NCBI GenBank assembly: GCA_025175895.1
Contig: CM045990.1
Coordinates: forward strand, 44,450,658 to 44,514,657
Length of the DNA stretch: 64,000 nucleotides
Direction: 5' to 3'
Source of the DNA: Wurfbainia villosa
Taxonomy: Eukaryota > Streptophyta > Magnoliopsida > Zingiberales > Zingiberaceae
A program made the translations under genes and the position numbers. This document shows positions 9,720-21,334 of this stretch, piece after piece (position 1 is the stretch's first letter; every line of letters starts with the position of its first letter). The notes beneath the pieces are model-generated. The model saw nothing but the letters and a program-made list of their open reading frames with translations, had not been told where the DNA came from and searched no databases.

Positions 9720-11582
9720 TCACACTCTTCTATCAACTCGGCTCTGGTGGTTCAGTGAACCTCCATTCATCCGTCTCGGATCAGCGTCTGGAGGTTCCAG
9801 CTTCAATTTGCTAATCGTGAAGCCATCAAAGCAGGGAGCTCTGTGCTCTGAAAGGCTGAAAAGGATGATCTCCCCGTCTACCTTCAAGGAGATCTGGTGT
9901 GCCTTCACATCTATGCACGCCTTTGCGGTTGCTAGAAAAGGCCTTCCCAGAATGATGGGATTCTGGGGATTCGGTCCTGTGTCCAGTATGATGAAGTCTG
10001 TGGGTATCACGAAATCCTCATCCATCACAGGAACGTATGGTAGCAGGCCAACGGGCTCCTTCACTGAATCATCCCCCATACGAATACCAAGATTCGCTGG
10101 TTGGAGCCCGCTTAGTCCCATCTTCAGAAAATATGCGTAAGGCATCACACTGACTGATGACCCCAAGTCGCATAGTGCTTCGTCGAAGCTCTCCCCATAA
10201 ATTGAGTAGGGAATAACAAATTCACCAGGGTCCTCAAGCTGTATTGGAATCTTCTCTTCAAACTCAGCTTGGTCAGGTAGGGTGGAAATCATGGCTGCAA
10301 ACACCTTTGAGAATTGGCTACTCTGCCCTACTCCTTCCTCTTTTCCTTGGCTCACTGAAGAGTTCTTCACAGGTTATGACATGAATTGGGCTATTTGGGC
10401 CACTTGTGCCTCCAACATTCGGGTATGACTCGCAAGGCCGTCAACGGTGGCCTTCAAGTCTCTCAGTGCTTCTTCAGATTTCTGATGTTGGCAACGGAAT
10501 TCCTCAATGGCCTTAGTTTGGGTAGCGATGAAGTCCTCCATCATCAGTTCTAGTCTGGCCTTCTGTGGTCGCTACCCATTGCCCTGCTGTTGCCCGTACC
10601 CTCCGGATGGTTGGGGGTTTCCCAAGTTATTTTTGTAGGAGAAATTCGGGTGACTCCTCCATCCGGGATTGTAGGTATTAGAGTACGAGTTGTGGGGCCT
10701 TTGATCATAGTCCCCAATCGCGTCACAATGCTCAATATGCTCGTCTGAGGTCCCCTGCCCTCCATAGTAGTTAATGGAATTGACAGTGTAACGTCCCGCT
10801 GCAGGCATGGGATGACCATGTTCAAAAGCCCATTGATGGTGGTTTTGGGTCACCTCTTCGATAAGGTCCTCTGCCTCCTCTATGGTCTTGTTCATTAATG
10901 CTCCTCCTACGGAAGAATCTAGGGACATCTTTATGGCATAAGCGATCCCATTATAGAAAATATGGATCACCAGCCACCTCTCTAGTCCGTGGTGTGGGCA
11001 TTGGTAAAGTAGCCCCTTGTAGCGATCCCATGCTTCGAACAAGGACTCCCCCTCCTTCTGGCGAAAGCCCGTGATAAGGTGGCGCATGTGAGCAGTCTTA
11101 CTTGGTGGGAAGTATTTATTCAAAAACTGCTGCTCACACAGCTCCCATGTGGTGATGCTGCCAGAGGATAGAGAGTGAAGCCAAGCCTTAGCCTTATCCC
11201 GTAGTGAAAATGGGAACAGGATCAGGCGGATTGCATTAGAAGGGACTCCGTTAAGTTTCATAGTTGAGAAGATTTCGAGAAAAGCCTCAAGATGCCGGTT
11301 CGGATCTTCAGTCGCAGCTCCCCCGAATTGGCTCTGCTGAACCATATGTATAAGTGTCGGCTTCAGCTAAAAGTTATTTGCCGAAATAGATGGTTCAGCT
11401 ATGCTCGGCCTGAATCCTCTAGCGCTAGAAGCTGCGTAGTCCCGCAGAGGTCGGCTTCCTATGTTCATCTCGGATGCAGCTTGATCTTCCATCTTTCGTT
11501 GTACTGCTCTCCGACAGTGAAAGGTTCGCTTAATCTCTAAGTCGATCGGAATTAGGTCTTCCGACCCTAGTCTTCTATGCAT
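9720..11582 (-). pseudogene. gag-pro: gag-protease of E3, one frame with three stop codons
   Basis: A single reading frame runs from the Met at 11582 to 9720 (about 620 codons), broken only by in-frame stops near 11369, 10574 and 10373. The N-terminal leader has NIGSRPLRDYA. The capsid-type Retrotrans_gag domain (about 11330-10850) has WLHSLSSGSITTWELCEQQF, KYFPPSKTAHMRHLI, ESLFEAWDRYKGLL and CPHHGLERWLV. A Tyr/Asn/Gly-rich linker and a coiled segment follow. The protease (about 10270-9800) has the active site CDLGSSVSVMP and the later ILGRPFLAT flap-region motif; plant Athila proteases use a D-L-G version of the usual D-T/S-G. I see no zinc knuckle. Nothing after the protease resembles reverse transcriptase. 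Confidence 0.8.
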
Positions 11583-11832
11583 ACGACGAACCAGACCACA
11601 AAAGTAAGAGTGCTACCCTAATGCTAAAAGAAGAAAATAAATAAATCTAGCAAATAAAAATCTAATGTGCAATAAGTAAATAGGAAACTACTACTGAAAA
11701 TAAAAACTAAATCTAAATATGGAAGATAGAACTAAGCAGATAAGATTAAACTAAAAGGAAAATAAAGCAAGAAAATAATCTAATCCTAAGTCCAATCCAA
11801 TCTACCACCGTTCGATTTGATATCAAATCGAC

Positions 11833-11852
11833 AGTCCACGACAACGGTGCCA
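11833..11852 (-). other. E3 primer-binding site
   Basis: In element orientation TGGCACCGTTGTCGTGG lies 6 bp after the 5' LTR. It is a degenerate match to the tRNA-Asp-type primer site TGGCGCCGTTGCCGGGG typical of Athila-group elements. Confidence 0.7.
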
Positions 11853-11858
11853 AAAACT

Positions 11859-13208
11859 TGATGCGCACGGGTGCGAACTCAAATCTCATGATAGATATCA
11901 TCGTGGACTCAAAGTGCACGCTCGCGCTCAACGCCCGCAAGTGCACGGATGTCGTCAAGTAATAAAGATTTATCAATCCCACAGGGACTGGAATTCGAAT
12001 ACCAATACACTAAGTGGTTGTGATTGTTCGGACAAAATCTCTGAGAGAGTCGGTTGGTGAGGACTATCGGTGGACCCTACTCTGTATGGTGTCACACGGA
12101 GGAGGAAAAGAGTGTGCCGGGGTCTTAAAAGGTGATTCTAGGACTTCGGTTTTGATTGTGTACCACAGAACAATGTTGTCAATTGGCGTTGTCTAAACGT
12201 CTACCTACGGTTTTGGGGAAGGGACATCATACACTCTCCCGCAGAGCCGCCGCATTCACCGAGAGCTACCTCTGCCCAAAAGGATGGGATAGAGGGTACG
12301 AGGATGCCAAATCAATCCTTATGGTGGATTGTTTCCGATTCCACCGCTCCCTTCTCCCCGTAGTTACGACAGGTCAGGTTTACCCCTAGGTTCCTTGGAT
12401 CAAACCTCCTAAATTTAGATTGCGAGGTCTGTCACCACCTCATATCGCCTAAGCACAGCGAAAAGAAAGCCAAACTCATGAGGATATAATAGAGAGTAAC
12501 TACCAATTATCAAATCAAACTTTTGGCCAGAATTTAATATGAACCAACATTGTTTATGTACACAAGATATTCCCTAATCCTAGAATCAAAAGTACTACTC
12601 CATAAATATGAAGGAAGAATCACAAAACATGTTTAAGTTTGAATACAATAGAAATAAATAAAGCGCAGAAATAGAGATATACGATGCTTCGTGATCTTCT
12701 CTCCGGCATTGTATTGCAAGTTGTGGACCTCCGGCGGCGTTCCTCCTCCCTACTGCGAGTTACCGAAGCTTTTTAGGGCTTCAGCGTGCTATCCTAGCCA
12801 TTGTGCCTCCTCCCCAGGGTTTGTGCGGAGCCATCCTTATATAGACATCACCTCGGACCGCTGTAAAATCTGGAAAAAGCCCTAGTCGCCAAATCTGTTG
12901 AGCCGCCACACGGTCGTGTGCGGCCCTGGGGTGTTGTCCTTCGCCCATTGGATACGGCCATGTGAATCCACATGCCCTGGCTGTGTCCCACTCTGTGTCT
13001 AGCTGCGAAAGTCTTTCTTTTGATCCAAAAATGCATCTTTTTCACAAGAAAAGCTAACATGCACACAAAAGTACAACGAGCAGACCTCCGAACCAGAAAA
13101 TAGGCAATGCGTGCAAGAATATAGTAACATATGCATGAAACTAACATAAAATGTAACAAGATGTGAGCGAAAACTACTCCTAAAACCCTATATGTTTTGC
13201 TCACATCA
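11859..13208 (-). repeat. E3 5' LTR
   Basis: 1350 bp with TGAT..ATCA ends, on the minus strand. It matches both E5 LTRs (TGATGTGAGCAAAACATAT start). A minus-strand TATA box TATATAAGG lies at 12844-12836, preceded by ACACGG/CCGTGT-type inverted repeats at about 12895-13000. Confidence 0.9.
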
Positions 13209-13445
13209 AAGTCCAAGTGGGACACTTGGCAATGGGAAAGTCCAAGTCATGGGTACTTGGCATGGAAAGTCCAAGCTTGAGTCTTAGCAAATGGAAAGTC
13301 CAACATGGGTTGGCAAGGAAAGTACAAGGGTTGATATTGGCGGCGTAAAGTCCAAGGGTGGAGTCTTGGCAGCATAAGTCCAATGGTTGGCGGCATAAAG
13401 TCCAAGCGGTAGTCTTGAAAGCGTAAGTCCAATGTGCCTTGGCGG
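13209..13445 (+). repeat. array of short stem-loops in the E4 5' LTR
   Basis: About eight tandem units of 25-32 bp, each beginning AAGTCCAAG and ending CTTGGCA, so each unit can fold into a small CCAAG..CTTGG hairpin with a variable loop. Some units are reduced to CCAA..TTGG. The same array in the 3' LTR (44938-45241) has extra units. Confidence 0.8.
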
Positions 13446-14044
13446 TATAGACCAGCTTAGCATTACAATAGCCGATGGAAGCACTAGAAGGCTAGCGTAT
13501 TGATGAACAAGTCATGGATGACTTCGAGGAATCCGATAGGCATGAGACTGATAGAGGTGGCTAGAAGGCTTAGGTCAAGGCAAAGGGTGGTCTAGCAAGT
13601 ATAAGAGCATTATACTTGAGGTTAAACCTCATGATTGAGGTTATCAGTCGACTGGGGATTTAGACCAGTCGATTGGTCAAGTGTTTTGACACTTGGCAGC
13701 CGAGTTGACTCTTGGCAATCGATCGATTACGGCCGAGAACTGATCAAAGTTGGTAGTGTTTGATCGCAAGAAATGGTCCGCAATGATCGCTAGCATTAGG
13801 CAACGATCGATGACTTGAGCAATCGACTGCCATGGATGGAAGTCGACTGCTAGTCGGGGTTGCGGGAGCAGAATGCTCGGTAGTCAACTGGTCAATCGGC
13901 TACGACCCTGGCAGTCGATTGTTAGGTAATGGCAGCCGACTGCCAGTATAACCATTGGCTTGAATGCCGACATGGATTAAGTCGTTGTCTCACAATGGTA
14001 CTATTGGCAGTTGACTGTCAGGCACGAATCCAGCCCAATGCTGG

Positions 14045-14052
14045 CATAAAAG
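14045..14052 (+). promoter_or_regulatory. E4 LTR TATA-like box
   Basis: CATAAAAG, conserved in the 3' LTR at 45706-45713, with GGAGCA following in both copies. Confidence 0.5.
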
Positions 14053-14540
14053 GAGCAGCTCGTGGAGGTTTTCGCCATGGTTCTTTGAGGGGTTTCTTGA
14101 GGCGATTTGAAGGCGAATTGTTGGTGCATTTTAGGGTCCTTCAAGCTCATTCAAGAAACCACATCAACAAGCATTCAAAGCCCTAGTTTGTAAAGTTTTT
14201 TTTACATTTTATTTATTTACTTGTTGTATTTTTGTATTACTTGTGTAATCGCTTGTAAGAGGTTCCTCCGCCTCCGACTTGTTGTCAAGAAGGAGTGTTT
14301 TGGTTTATTGGTGGTGTTTGCATCACTTGGGCTCATTCAAGCCCAACCCGTAGAGTAGGAACCTTGAGGTTCCGAACCACGTTATATTTGTGCGTTGTGA
14401 TTATGTATCTTGTTATTTGTATTTGTCATTATTATTCCGTTATGCTAACAAGAGTGTAGGCGATCAAACGCGAACAAATTATATCGATGCATCGAATGCG
14501 CTATTCATCCTCCTCTAGTGGTCACCAACGTTTCTACAAT

Positions 14541-14555
14541 TGGTATCATAGCGAG
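14541..14555 (+). other. E4 primer-binding site
   Basis: TGGTATCATAGCGAG, two bases after the LTR end; a near match to the 3' end of initiator tRNA-Met (TGGTATCAGAGC). Confidence 0.9.
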
Positions 14556-14604
14556 GCCACTCTTCAAGGTTTAACAACTAAGGGAGTACGCTAGAGGGAA
14601 GAAG

Positions 14605-16347
14605 ATGGATCTTCAAGAAAAATTAGGATGGGACATCAACATGTCGATTCCATACACGCTCTATGGACGAGAAGGCTTCAATCAATGGAAGGGAAGGATT
14701 GAAGACTTCATCATGATGGGGGACTTTGAAGAATGGGTCACATTTATGGAAGGCTTTGAACCCCCTAAGGATAAGAAGGGAGATGTCCTCAAACTAAAGA
14801 AGTGGACACAAGAGCAATGCCTAAAGTTCAAGACCGAAGCTAAGGTAACAAAACGTTTAGAATATTTGATACCTAATGATATTTTATCTAGACTAGGTGA
14901 ATATCAAGATGCCAAGGAGCTTTGGAGCAAGTTGTCAAAGCTCCATGAAGGACCATCACTGGCTTCAAGTGAAGAACAATCACAAGAAGCCGAAGAATAT
15001 TTATCGGCTCAAGAAGAGGAGGAGGCCGAAGAAGCAAGTTCATCTTCCTCACAAGAAAGTGAGGATTTGGAGGTTGAGAGTTCATCAACATCCAAAGTAG
15101 AAGAAGAATTGGAGGAAGCCTCCACCTCTAGGATTGAGGGGGAGTAGATTAGAGCGTCGGAGCAAGGGCAAGAGCAAGAGGAAGCTTCTACCTTCAAGAG
15201 AAGTGATAAACAAGCTCAAGAGGCCTCTACCACCACCCTAGGTAACTCAGGCATTTCAATCAAAAATAAAAATCATATTGTATACTTTGAGTGTAGGGAA
15301 AATGGACACTACAAGAGCAAGTGTCCTAAGAAAGTCAAGAAGGCTCCACCGGTACCAAAGATCAAGGATGTTGGTGCCCCAACAATTAAAAGCAAGGAGC
15401 ACGTAGTGTGTTTCAAATGCAATCAAAAAGGGCATTATAGGAGTCAATGCCCTAGGGGAAAGAAATGCCAAGAAGGTGTCAACAATGTAGGGGGAGCATC
15501 TAAAACAAACCCTAAGGTATATTTTCATAATGCCCATTCTTTATGTAAGAATCAAAAGCATGCTTTTAATTCACTTGCAATTTATCATAAAGAGCATGCT
15601 AGAAATAGGCTTTATTGTTTAGGGGATAAACATGTTGATTTTATGTCTAAGGACAAGTCTAGAAATAATGACTCTATACCTATCTCAACTAAGGAGAAAT
15701 TTGGGACTAATGTTCCTAGAAAAATTTTACCTAAGGAAAGTATTAGGAAGATAGAAAATCATTTAGGCATTAACCCTAAGAATGGTAGGCATATGCCTAA
15801 GAAATGGAACAATGCCCAAAGAATAGATGAAAAATAAAAAATTGGGCAATTGGAGTTAGAGAATAAAGCATTGAGGTCAAAGTTTGAAAATTTTGAAAAG
15901 ACCCTTGCAAAAATGACAAATTCAATCAAAGGGTCTAGGAGTCAAAACCTAGAGTCTAGGAGGCAAGGCTCGTCTATGGTAAAGAGAGGCTTGAGTCACA
16001 AGCCTAGGTCCAAGGTAGATAAGCCTACCTATCACAATGTTCCATTCGATTATGGAACTATTTCTAGGTCTAGGAAGGCCATGGTTACTAGGGAGGTCAT
16101 CCCTAAGGCTAACCATGGAGTGTGCCTAGTGGCTAAGGTTTTGAAGAAACCTAGGGAGGCCACTAAGAAGGTTACAAGGGGAGTCACCCCTAGAGTTAAC
16201 CTAGGCAAGACCACAATGACTAAGGCTACCGTGCATAAGAGGGTCATTAGGAGGGTATCTAGGGAGGGCATCCCTAAGGAATACCTAGTAAACCCAAGGA
16301 GCTCCAATAGGTATTGGGTTCCTAGGAGCGTGATTGATTCACACTAA
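14605..16347 (+). pseudogene. gag: gag of E4 with two in-frame stops
   Basis: One frame from the Met at 14605 to the stop at 16347 (about 580 codons), interrupted by TAG at 15145 and TAA at 15835 and otherwise unshifted. The N-terminal copia-gag domain (about residues 1-115) has NQWKGRIEDFI, LKKWTQEQC and AKELWSKL. A Glu/Ser-rich acidic region follows. There are two zinc knuckles: the first (about 15283-15325) has lost its first Cys (YFEC for CFEC), while the second (about 15409-15450) is intact as CFKCNQKGHYRSQC. A coiled segment follows the second stop. The C-terminus carries GIPKEYLVNP and YWVPRS, the spacer that precedes protease in Sirevirus polyproteins. The ORF then ends, so no pol was ever attached in this copy. 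Confidence 0.8.
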
Positions 16348-17438
16348 ATGGGTTAGGGTGTGCCAATCTTGAATGGATAGGTAGTTAACTTAACCATGGT
16401 AAAGGTGGCACTTTAGGTCATTTCCAAGGTTATGAGTACCTTGGAAATAAGCTTGATGTTATATCCTAAAGGATTTTAGGATGTGCCAATATCATTTAAG
16501 AAGTTTGAAAAACTAATCAAATTGGCACGAGTTAGGTCTTGGAGTCATGGTGTGTCATTTTGGGTTTTTGGCACACTTAGGGGATAAGTGATTATTATGG
16601 AAAAATGGACTTAATAATAACAAATGACAATTAACACTAAAATTTAGGTATTGTTATACCTTTATATTTTATTTACCATGCCTTGATTGTCATATGTCAT
16701 GTCATGACATCATGTTTATTCTTTTATCATATAATATGTCATGATCATGTTTAGTTTAAGTTTTTATGTCATGAGTGCTTAGGATCATTTTTTTCCATGA
16801 CATCATGATTTTGGAACATGATTATTTATGCTATCATTATATGTCATAATCATCATTCATACATTTAGGTTTAATTAAAATTTATTTAAGGACTATGACA
16901 TGACTTGAAGTACCATGTATAAGGGAATCAAGTAGTGTTGCCTTAGAAAATGCATGAGGCCTTAGTTTAGGATAACCAAAACCCACATCTCACATCACAT
17001 TGACATGTGTGTGTATTCATACACCTTAGACACATGTGAGATGCTAGGAAATGAGTTAAGTTCAAGGAGCATAGTTTTTGTATCTAGATGAACTCAAACT
17101 CATCTTATATCATGGGTGGATCATGGGGAAAGCAAATGTGCAAGCCATGTGCATTGAGCCCATTGATCATGTTCCAATATAAGTTTTCAAAAATATTTTA
17201 AAATCATTTTAGAAAACATTGGTGAATTCTATCTTTTGATAGGAACCATCATTGAGAGAGTTAATACAAAGTAGGGCCAAAACATTAAACTTTTCAATGG
17301 TTTTGAACTTTGTGCCAAACTCACTATTTAATGGGTAATTTAATTTTCAAATATTTTTCACCCATTGTATTTGTCTTAAGTATTATACGTATGAATTATC
17401 AAGATTTTTCAAAATATGTATATTTACTTATGTATTTT
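16348..17438 (+). other. E4 non-coding interior, left part
   Basis: AT-rich, with no ORF or RNA gene seen. Bases 17434-17438 (ATTTT) are the left TSD of E5. The interior resumes at 44037. Confidence 0.7.
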
Positions 17439-18184
17439 TGATGTGAGCAAAACATATAGGATTTTAGGAGTAGTTTTTGCTCACATCTCACTGCATTTTA
17501 TACTTGTTTCATGCATGACATACTTTGTTTTGCTTGCATTTTCTATTTTCTAGTTCGGAGATCTACTCTTCGTGATTTTGTGTGCAGGATAGCAATTTAT
17601 GATAAAAATAGCACACTTTCGAAGCGAAAGAATGATATTTGGCAACTGGACACAGAAGGGGACACGGCAGGGCGTGTGGCTACACACGGTCGTGTCCGAG
17701 GCTCGAGATCGGCCACCACAGTGTTACACACGATTTGGCCTTGTGGAAACACACACCCGTGTGGCGGCAAGTCATTTTGATGCGACTAGGGTTTTTTCCT
17801 GATTTTTTCGGAAAGCCAACCTAATGTTTATATAAAGAAAGCTACGCCCAAACCTTAGGAGGGGCATGATGGATGGGACGACACACCGACACCCTAAAAA
17901 GCATCGGAAACTCGCAACGGGAAGGAAGGAAGTCGCTCGAGAATCAAGTTCTACACTTCAACGCCAGAGAGAAGAGCTACAGTGCATTGTAATTCACGTT
18001 CCTTGCGCAATTTACACTGTTTCTGAGTTCAATTATGCTTTGTGTTTCTCTTCTCGTATTCATGGAGTAGATTCTCCGATTCTAGGATTATGGAGTAGTT
18101 TGTGTGCGTAGAACATGCTATTTTAAATATATTTCTATTCTTGAATTCATATTTGCAATTGATGTTTGTTTAGATCGATAGTTA
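17439..18184 (+). repeat. E5 5' LTR, left part (split by E6)
   Basis: Starts TGATGTGAGCAAAAC. A block of ACACGG/CCGTGTG inverted repeats (about 17655-17770) lies just before the TATA box TATATAAAG at 17829. Bases 18180-18184 (AGTTA) are the E6 TSD. The LTR resumes at 27374. Confidence 0.9.
17829..17837 (+). promoter_or_regulatory. E5 5' LTR TATA box
   Basis: TATATAAAG, repeated in the 3' LTR at 43027-43035 and in E3 (minus, 12844-12836). Confidence 0.75.
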
Positions 18185-20302
18185 TGTCGGTTGGATGCTT
18201 CGGAGGCTCATTGGCTCCCATGTCCCCGGATTAAAATTTTCACTAATGAAAGAATTAATCCGGATAGGTTGAGCTTCCTTAGCACAACCTATTCGTCGTC
18301 GTGCTAACAACTTGAGTGGTCGCTTGAACAAACTAGTTGTTCAAGCAACACAACTCTTCTAGTTGGTTAGCCGCGGAAGAGACGACGGATGGATCGCCGG
18401 TTTTTGTGTTTGTCTTCGGGGTCCATGATTATACAATATATATTCATACACACACATGCATAATCAAAACAAATAAGAACATGCTCAGATCTGTACATAA
18501 AGTTTAAAATAACTTTATACCTTACGATCTTCTACCGTATGTCCTATCCTTCTCGTGGACGACGTGTGGACGAAGATCCTCCATGAGTAGAAGCCTTCTA
18601 GATCACTTTCTTCTCTACCTTGTCCGCCAAGTAACAAAGAGAAGAAACCACAAATACCTTCCTATCTAGAACCGGCCACCAAATTATGGAACTTGGTGTA
18701 ACCGCCGGCCAAGGAACTATTGGATGATGCGCCGGCCAACTTCAAGAAGTGTTGCCGCCGGCCACTTTGGAGAATGGGGAAGAGGAAGAGAACCGGCCAC
18801 CAATGGGAGGAGAACCGCCGGCCAAGGAAGAAGGTAGAGGGCTCTATGATGGGCGCCAGCCAAGGAATGATAGAGGAGGATGGGCGCCGGCAATCAACTT
18901 GAAGGAAGAAGCTTGCCGCCCAAGCTTTGCTCCAAAACCCTAGCCGCCCAATGAACCCTAGCCGCCCACTTGTGGATGAACCAAACCCTAACTCCAATTC
19001 CTTGATCCTTCTTGCCGCCCAACCCTAAGCATCTATTTATAGAATAGGGCTTAAGCCTCCTTTAATCTCCACCGTCAGATCTAGGGATTTAATCTCCACC
19101 GTCGGATCTAGGGTTTTATCCCAACCGTCGGATCTAGGGTTTAATCCCAACCATCGGATCTAGGATTTCATCCCAACCGTCGGATCTAAGGTTTCATCCC
19201 AACCGTCGGATCTAGGGTTTTATCCCAACCGTCGGATCTAGGGATTTAATCCCAACCGTCGATTCTAGGATTTCATCCTAACCATCGGATCTAGGGATTT
19301 AATCCCAACCGTTGGTTCTAGGGTTACATCCAACCATCGGATCTAGGGATTTAATCCCAACCGTTGGTTCTAGGTTTTGTTTTACATTCTTGGATCTAGA
19401 CTTCACAAGGATTATATTAGGCTACGATAGGGACCATAAGGAGGAGTTGGGTCTTGGCCACCCGATGGATCGGAACCACACAAACTTGATCCATCAATGA
19501 TGTTCCATTCCACTAGAGGATCATCATTGAACTACCTCACCAACCCCCATAAATTAATATAGGCTCCATTTATTATTTGTACATTAATCTCCCCGTGTTT
19601 AAGATATCGAATGTCCGTCAATTAATTGATTTACTGACCATCAATTAATTAACATCTAATTCCTCGAGGAGTACCACTCAACCTTATCATCATGTTGACT
19701 AAGTCAACCAGCTGGGTTTACATGATGAACCTTATGAGCTCCTCAAGGGGACATCATCAACCTAATATATAGGACACGGTTTCCTCCTATAATCAACTAC
19801 ACACCATGTAAATAATATTATTTCCCAACTTACCGGGCATATTGATTTAATCCATCTAAATCTCACCCACTGGTAAATCAAAGAAATAAATACTAAGTAC
19901 ATGTGCCCGTTATTATATCGGGATTAAGAGCATGTACAACATAATATTCGAGGTCTGATTCAATTATGTAGTCAGTACTAAATTGAATCACCTCTATGTC
20001 GGTCCTACTCAATACACCTAAGTGTACTAGTGTAACTCTATGTCCAAGATAAAACAATACCAAGCTACACTACAACCATGCCAATGGTTTGTCCAAAACC
20101 ATCTTGGTTGTGAGCCTTTACTTATATTTTACAAGGTACTGATAACATGATCTTCTGTGCCACACCAAGCACCATGTTATCTACAATGTAAAATATTAGA
20201 CAATATGCACACATATAAAATGCAAATAATGATCATGTGATTCTTATTTCAAAATAAAATGTTCATACAAAAAGAGCTAGACTTTCAGTATACATTCTAA
20301 CA
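18185..20302 (-). repeat. E6 3' LTR
   Basis: 2118 bp, TGTCGG..CTAACA. A minus-strand TATA box TATAAATAG lies at about 19043-19031. Directly upstream of it, at 19062-19379, is an array of about 26-bp repeats. A run of CCGGCC-rich sequence at 18665-18850 differs from the other LTR by small deletions. Confidence 0.95.
19062..19379 (-). repeat. U3 tandem repeats with telobox-like cores, E6 3' LTR
   Basis: About a dozen degenerate units of 24-27 bp. On the element strand the unit core reads AAACCCTAGATCC followed by GACGGTTGGGAT. Three units contain an exact AAACCCTA (plant telobox); others have AAATCCCTA or similar. The array stops about 20 bp before the TATA box, the place expected of a U3 enhancer. 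Confidence 0.75.
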
Positions 20303-20316
20303 ATCTCCCACTTATA
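20303..20316 (-). other. E6 polypurine tract
   Basis: TATAAGTGGGAGAT on the element strand, abutting the 3' LTR. Confidence 0.85.
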
Positions 20317-20335
20317 CTAAAAGACTATGCTGTCA

Positions 20336-21334
20336 TCACTCTGCCATACATCTGATCCCCATGTCCTCCACATGCCTATCAAACGCTTTCGCTGGAAGGG
20401 CCTTAGTGAATGGATCCGCCAGGTTATCCTCTGATGCAATCTTGGCGACAGCAACTTCTCCTCGCTTTACGATCTCTCGTATGAGGTGGTACTTGCGCTC
20501 TATGTGTTTACTCACCTTATGGGCTCGTGGTTCCTTCGAGTTTGCAACTGCACCACTGTTATCACAATAAATTGTGATAGTTCTGGGCAAACCAGGAATC
20601 ACATCCAAGTCCATCAAGAAGTTCCTGAGCCATATAGCTTCCTTGGCTGCCTCAGAGGCTGCCACATACTCAGCTTCCATGGTAGAGTCCGCCACGCATT
20701 TCTGCTTGACACTCCTCCATACTATGGCTCCACCTCCAAAAGTAAACACAAACCCCGAGGTAGACTTACTCTTGTCCCTATCTGATTGGAAATCCGAATC
20801 TGTGTAACCCACAGGGACTAATTGATCTGCCCGGTAAACCAGCATATAATCCCTAGTCCTTCTCAGGTACTTCAATATATGCTTTACCACAGTCCAATGT
20901 CCCTATCCAGGATTACTCTCATATCTGCTAATCATGCCCACGGCAAAGCAGATATCCGGTCTCGTACATAGCATAGCATACATAAGGCTTCCTACTGCCG
21001 AAGCATAAGGAACCGCCTTCATATCCTCTATCTCCTTTGATGTTTTGGGACACATCTCTTTAGATAAAGGAACTCCATGCCTAAAAGGTAGAAAACCTTT
21101 CTTGGAGTTCTGCATGCTAAAACGAGCAAGGATAGTGTCAATGTATGAAGCTTGAGATAAGCACAACATCCTTTTCTTGCGATCCCTTATAACTTTGATC
21201 CCAAGGATGTGTCCCACTTCTCCCAAGTCCTTCATGTCAAACTTTTTGGACAACCATACCCTTACGTCTGATAACACTTTGATATTGTTGCCAACTAACA
21301 AAATGTCATCTACGTATAGTACAAGAAACACCAC
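20336..21334 (-). pseudogene. pol: reverse transcriptase C-terminal half and RNase H of E6
   Basis: One frame of about 333 codons with a single in-frame TAG at 20905. Residues 7-10 are YVDD, the catalytic motif of copia reverse transcriptases, in FLVLYVDDILLVG; the thumb-region motif SAVGSLMYAMLCTRPDI follows. After the stop, the RNase H domain has YTDSDF (Asp), TMEAEYVA (Glu) and YCDNSGA (Asp), so its three acidic catalytic residues are present, followed by KHIERKYHLIRE and LADPFTKALP. It ends about 20 bp before the polypurine tract. Role: synthesis of cDNA and removal of template RNA in the particle. Confidence 0.9.

Larger units (their letters stand above)
8427..13208 (-). mobile_element. 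E3: pol-less Athila-like Ty3/gypsy element (5' portion)
   Basis: On the minus strand, in order: 5' LTR (13208-11859), tRNA-Asp-type primer-binding site, gag-protease (11582-9720), a conserved post-pol motif (9719-9671), an internal promoter-like block, and a downstream ORF (9248-8427) cut by E1. The rest of the element lies left of E1, outside the window. There is no room for reverse transcriptase or integrase between protease and the post-pol motif. It is inserted in the 5' LTR of E4; the right flank is AAGTC (13209-13213). E5 is a second copy of the same design in opposite orientation. Confidence 0.85.
13209..14538 (+). repeat. E4 5' LTR (right part, cut by E3)
   Basis: 1330 bp of LTR ending TTTCTACA directly before the primer-binding site. 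It aligns with 45028-47244 of the 3' LTR. It contains a hairpin array (13209-13445), many CAGTCGACTG-like palindromes (13640-14015) and a CATAAAAG TATA-like box at 14045. The end CTCCTCTAGTGGTCACC is the Sirevirus-style terminus also seen in E1. Confidence 0.9.

Noticed and set aside
19062..19379. Interstitial telomere repeat suggested by CTAGGGTTT
   Set aside because: Period is about 26 bp, not 7, and the array is an LTR-internal repeat present in both E6 LTRs.
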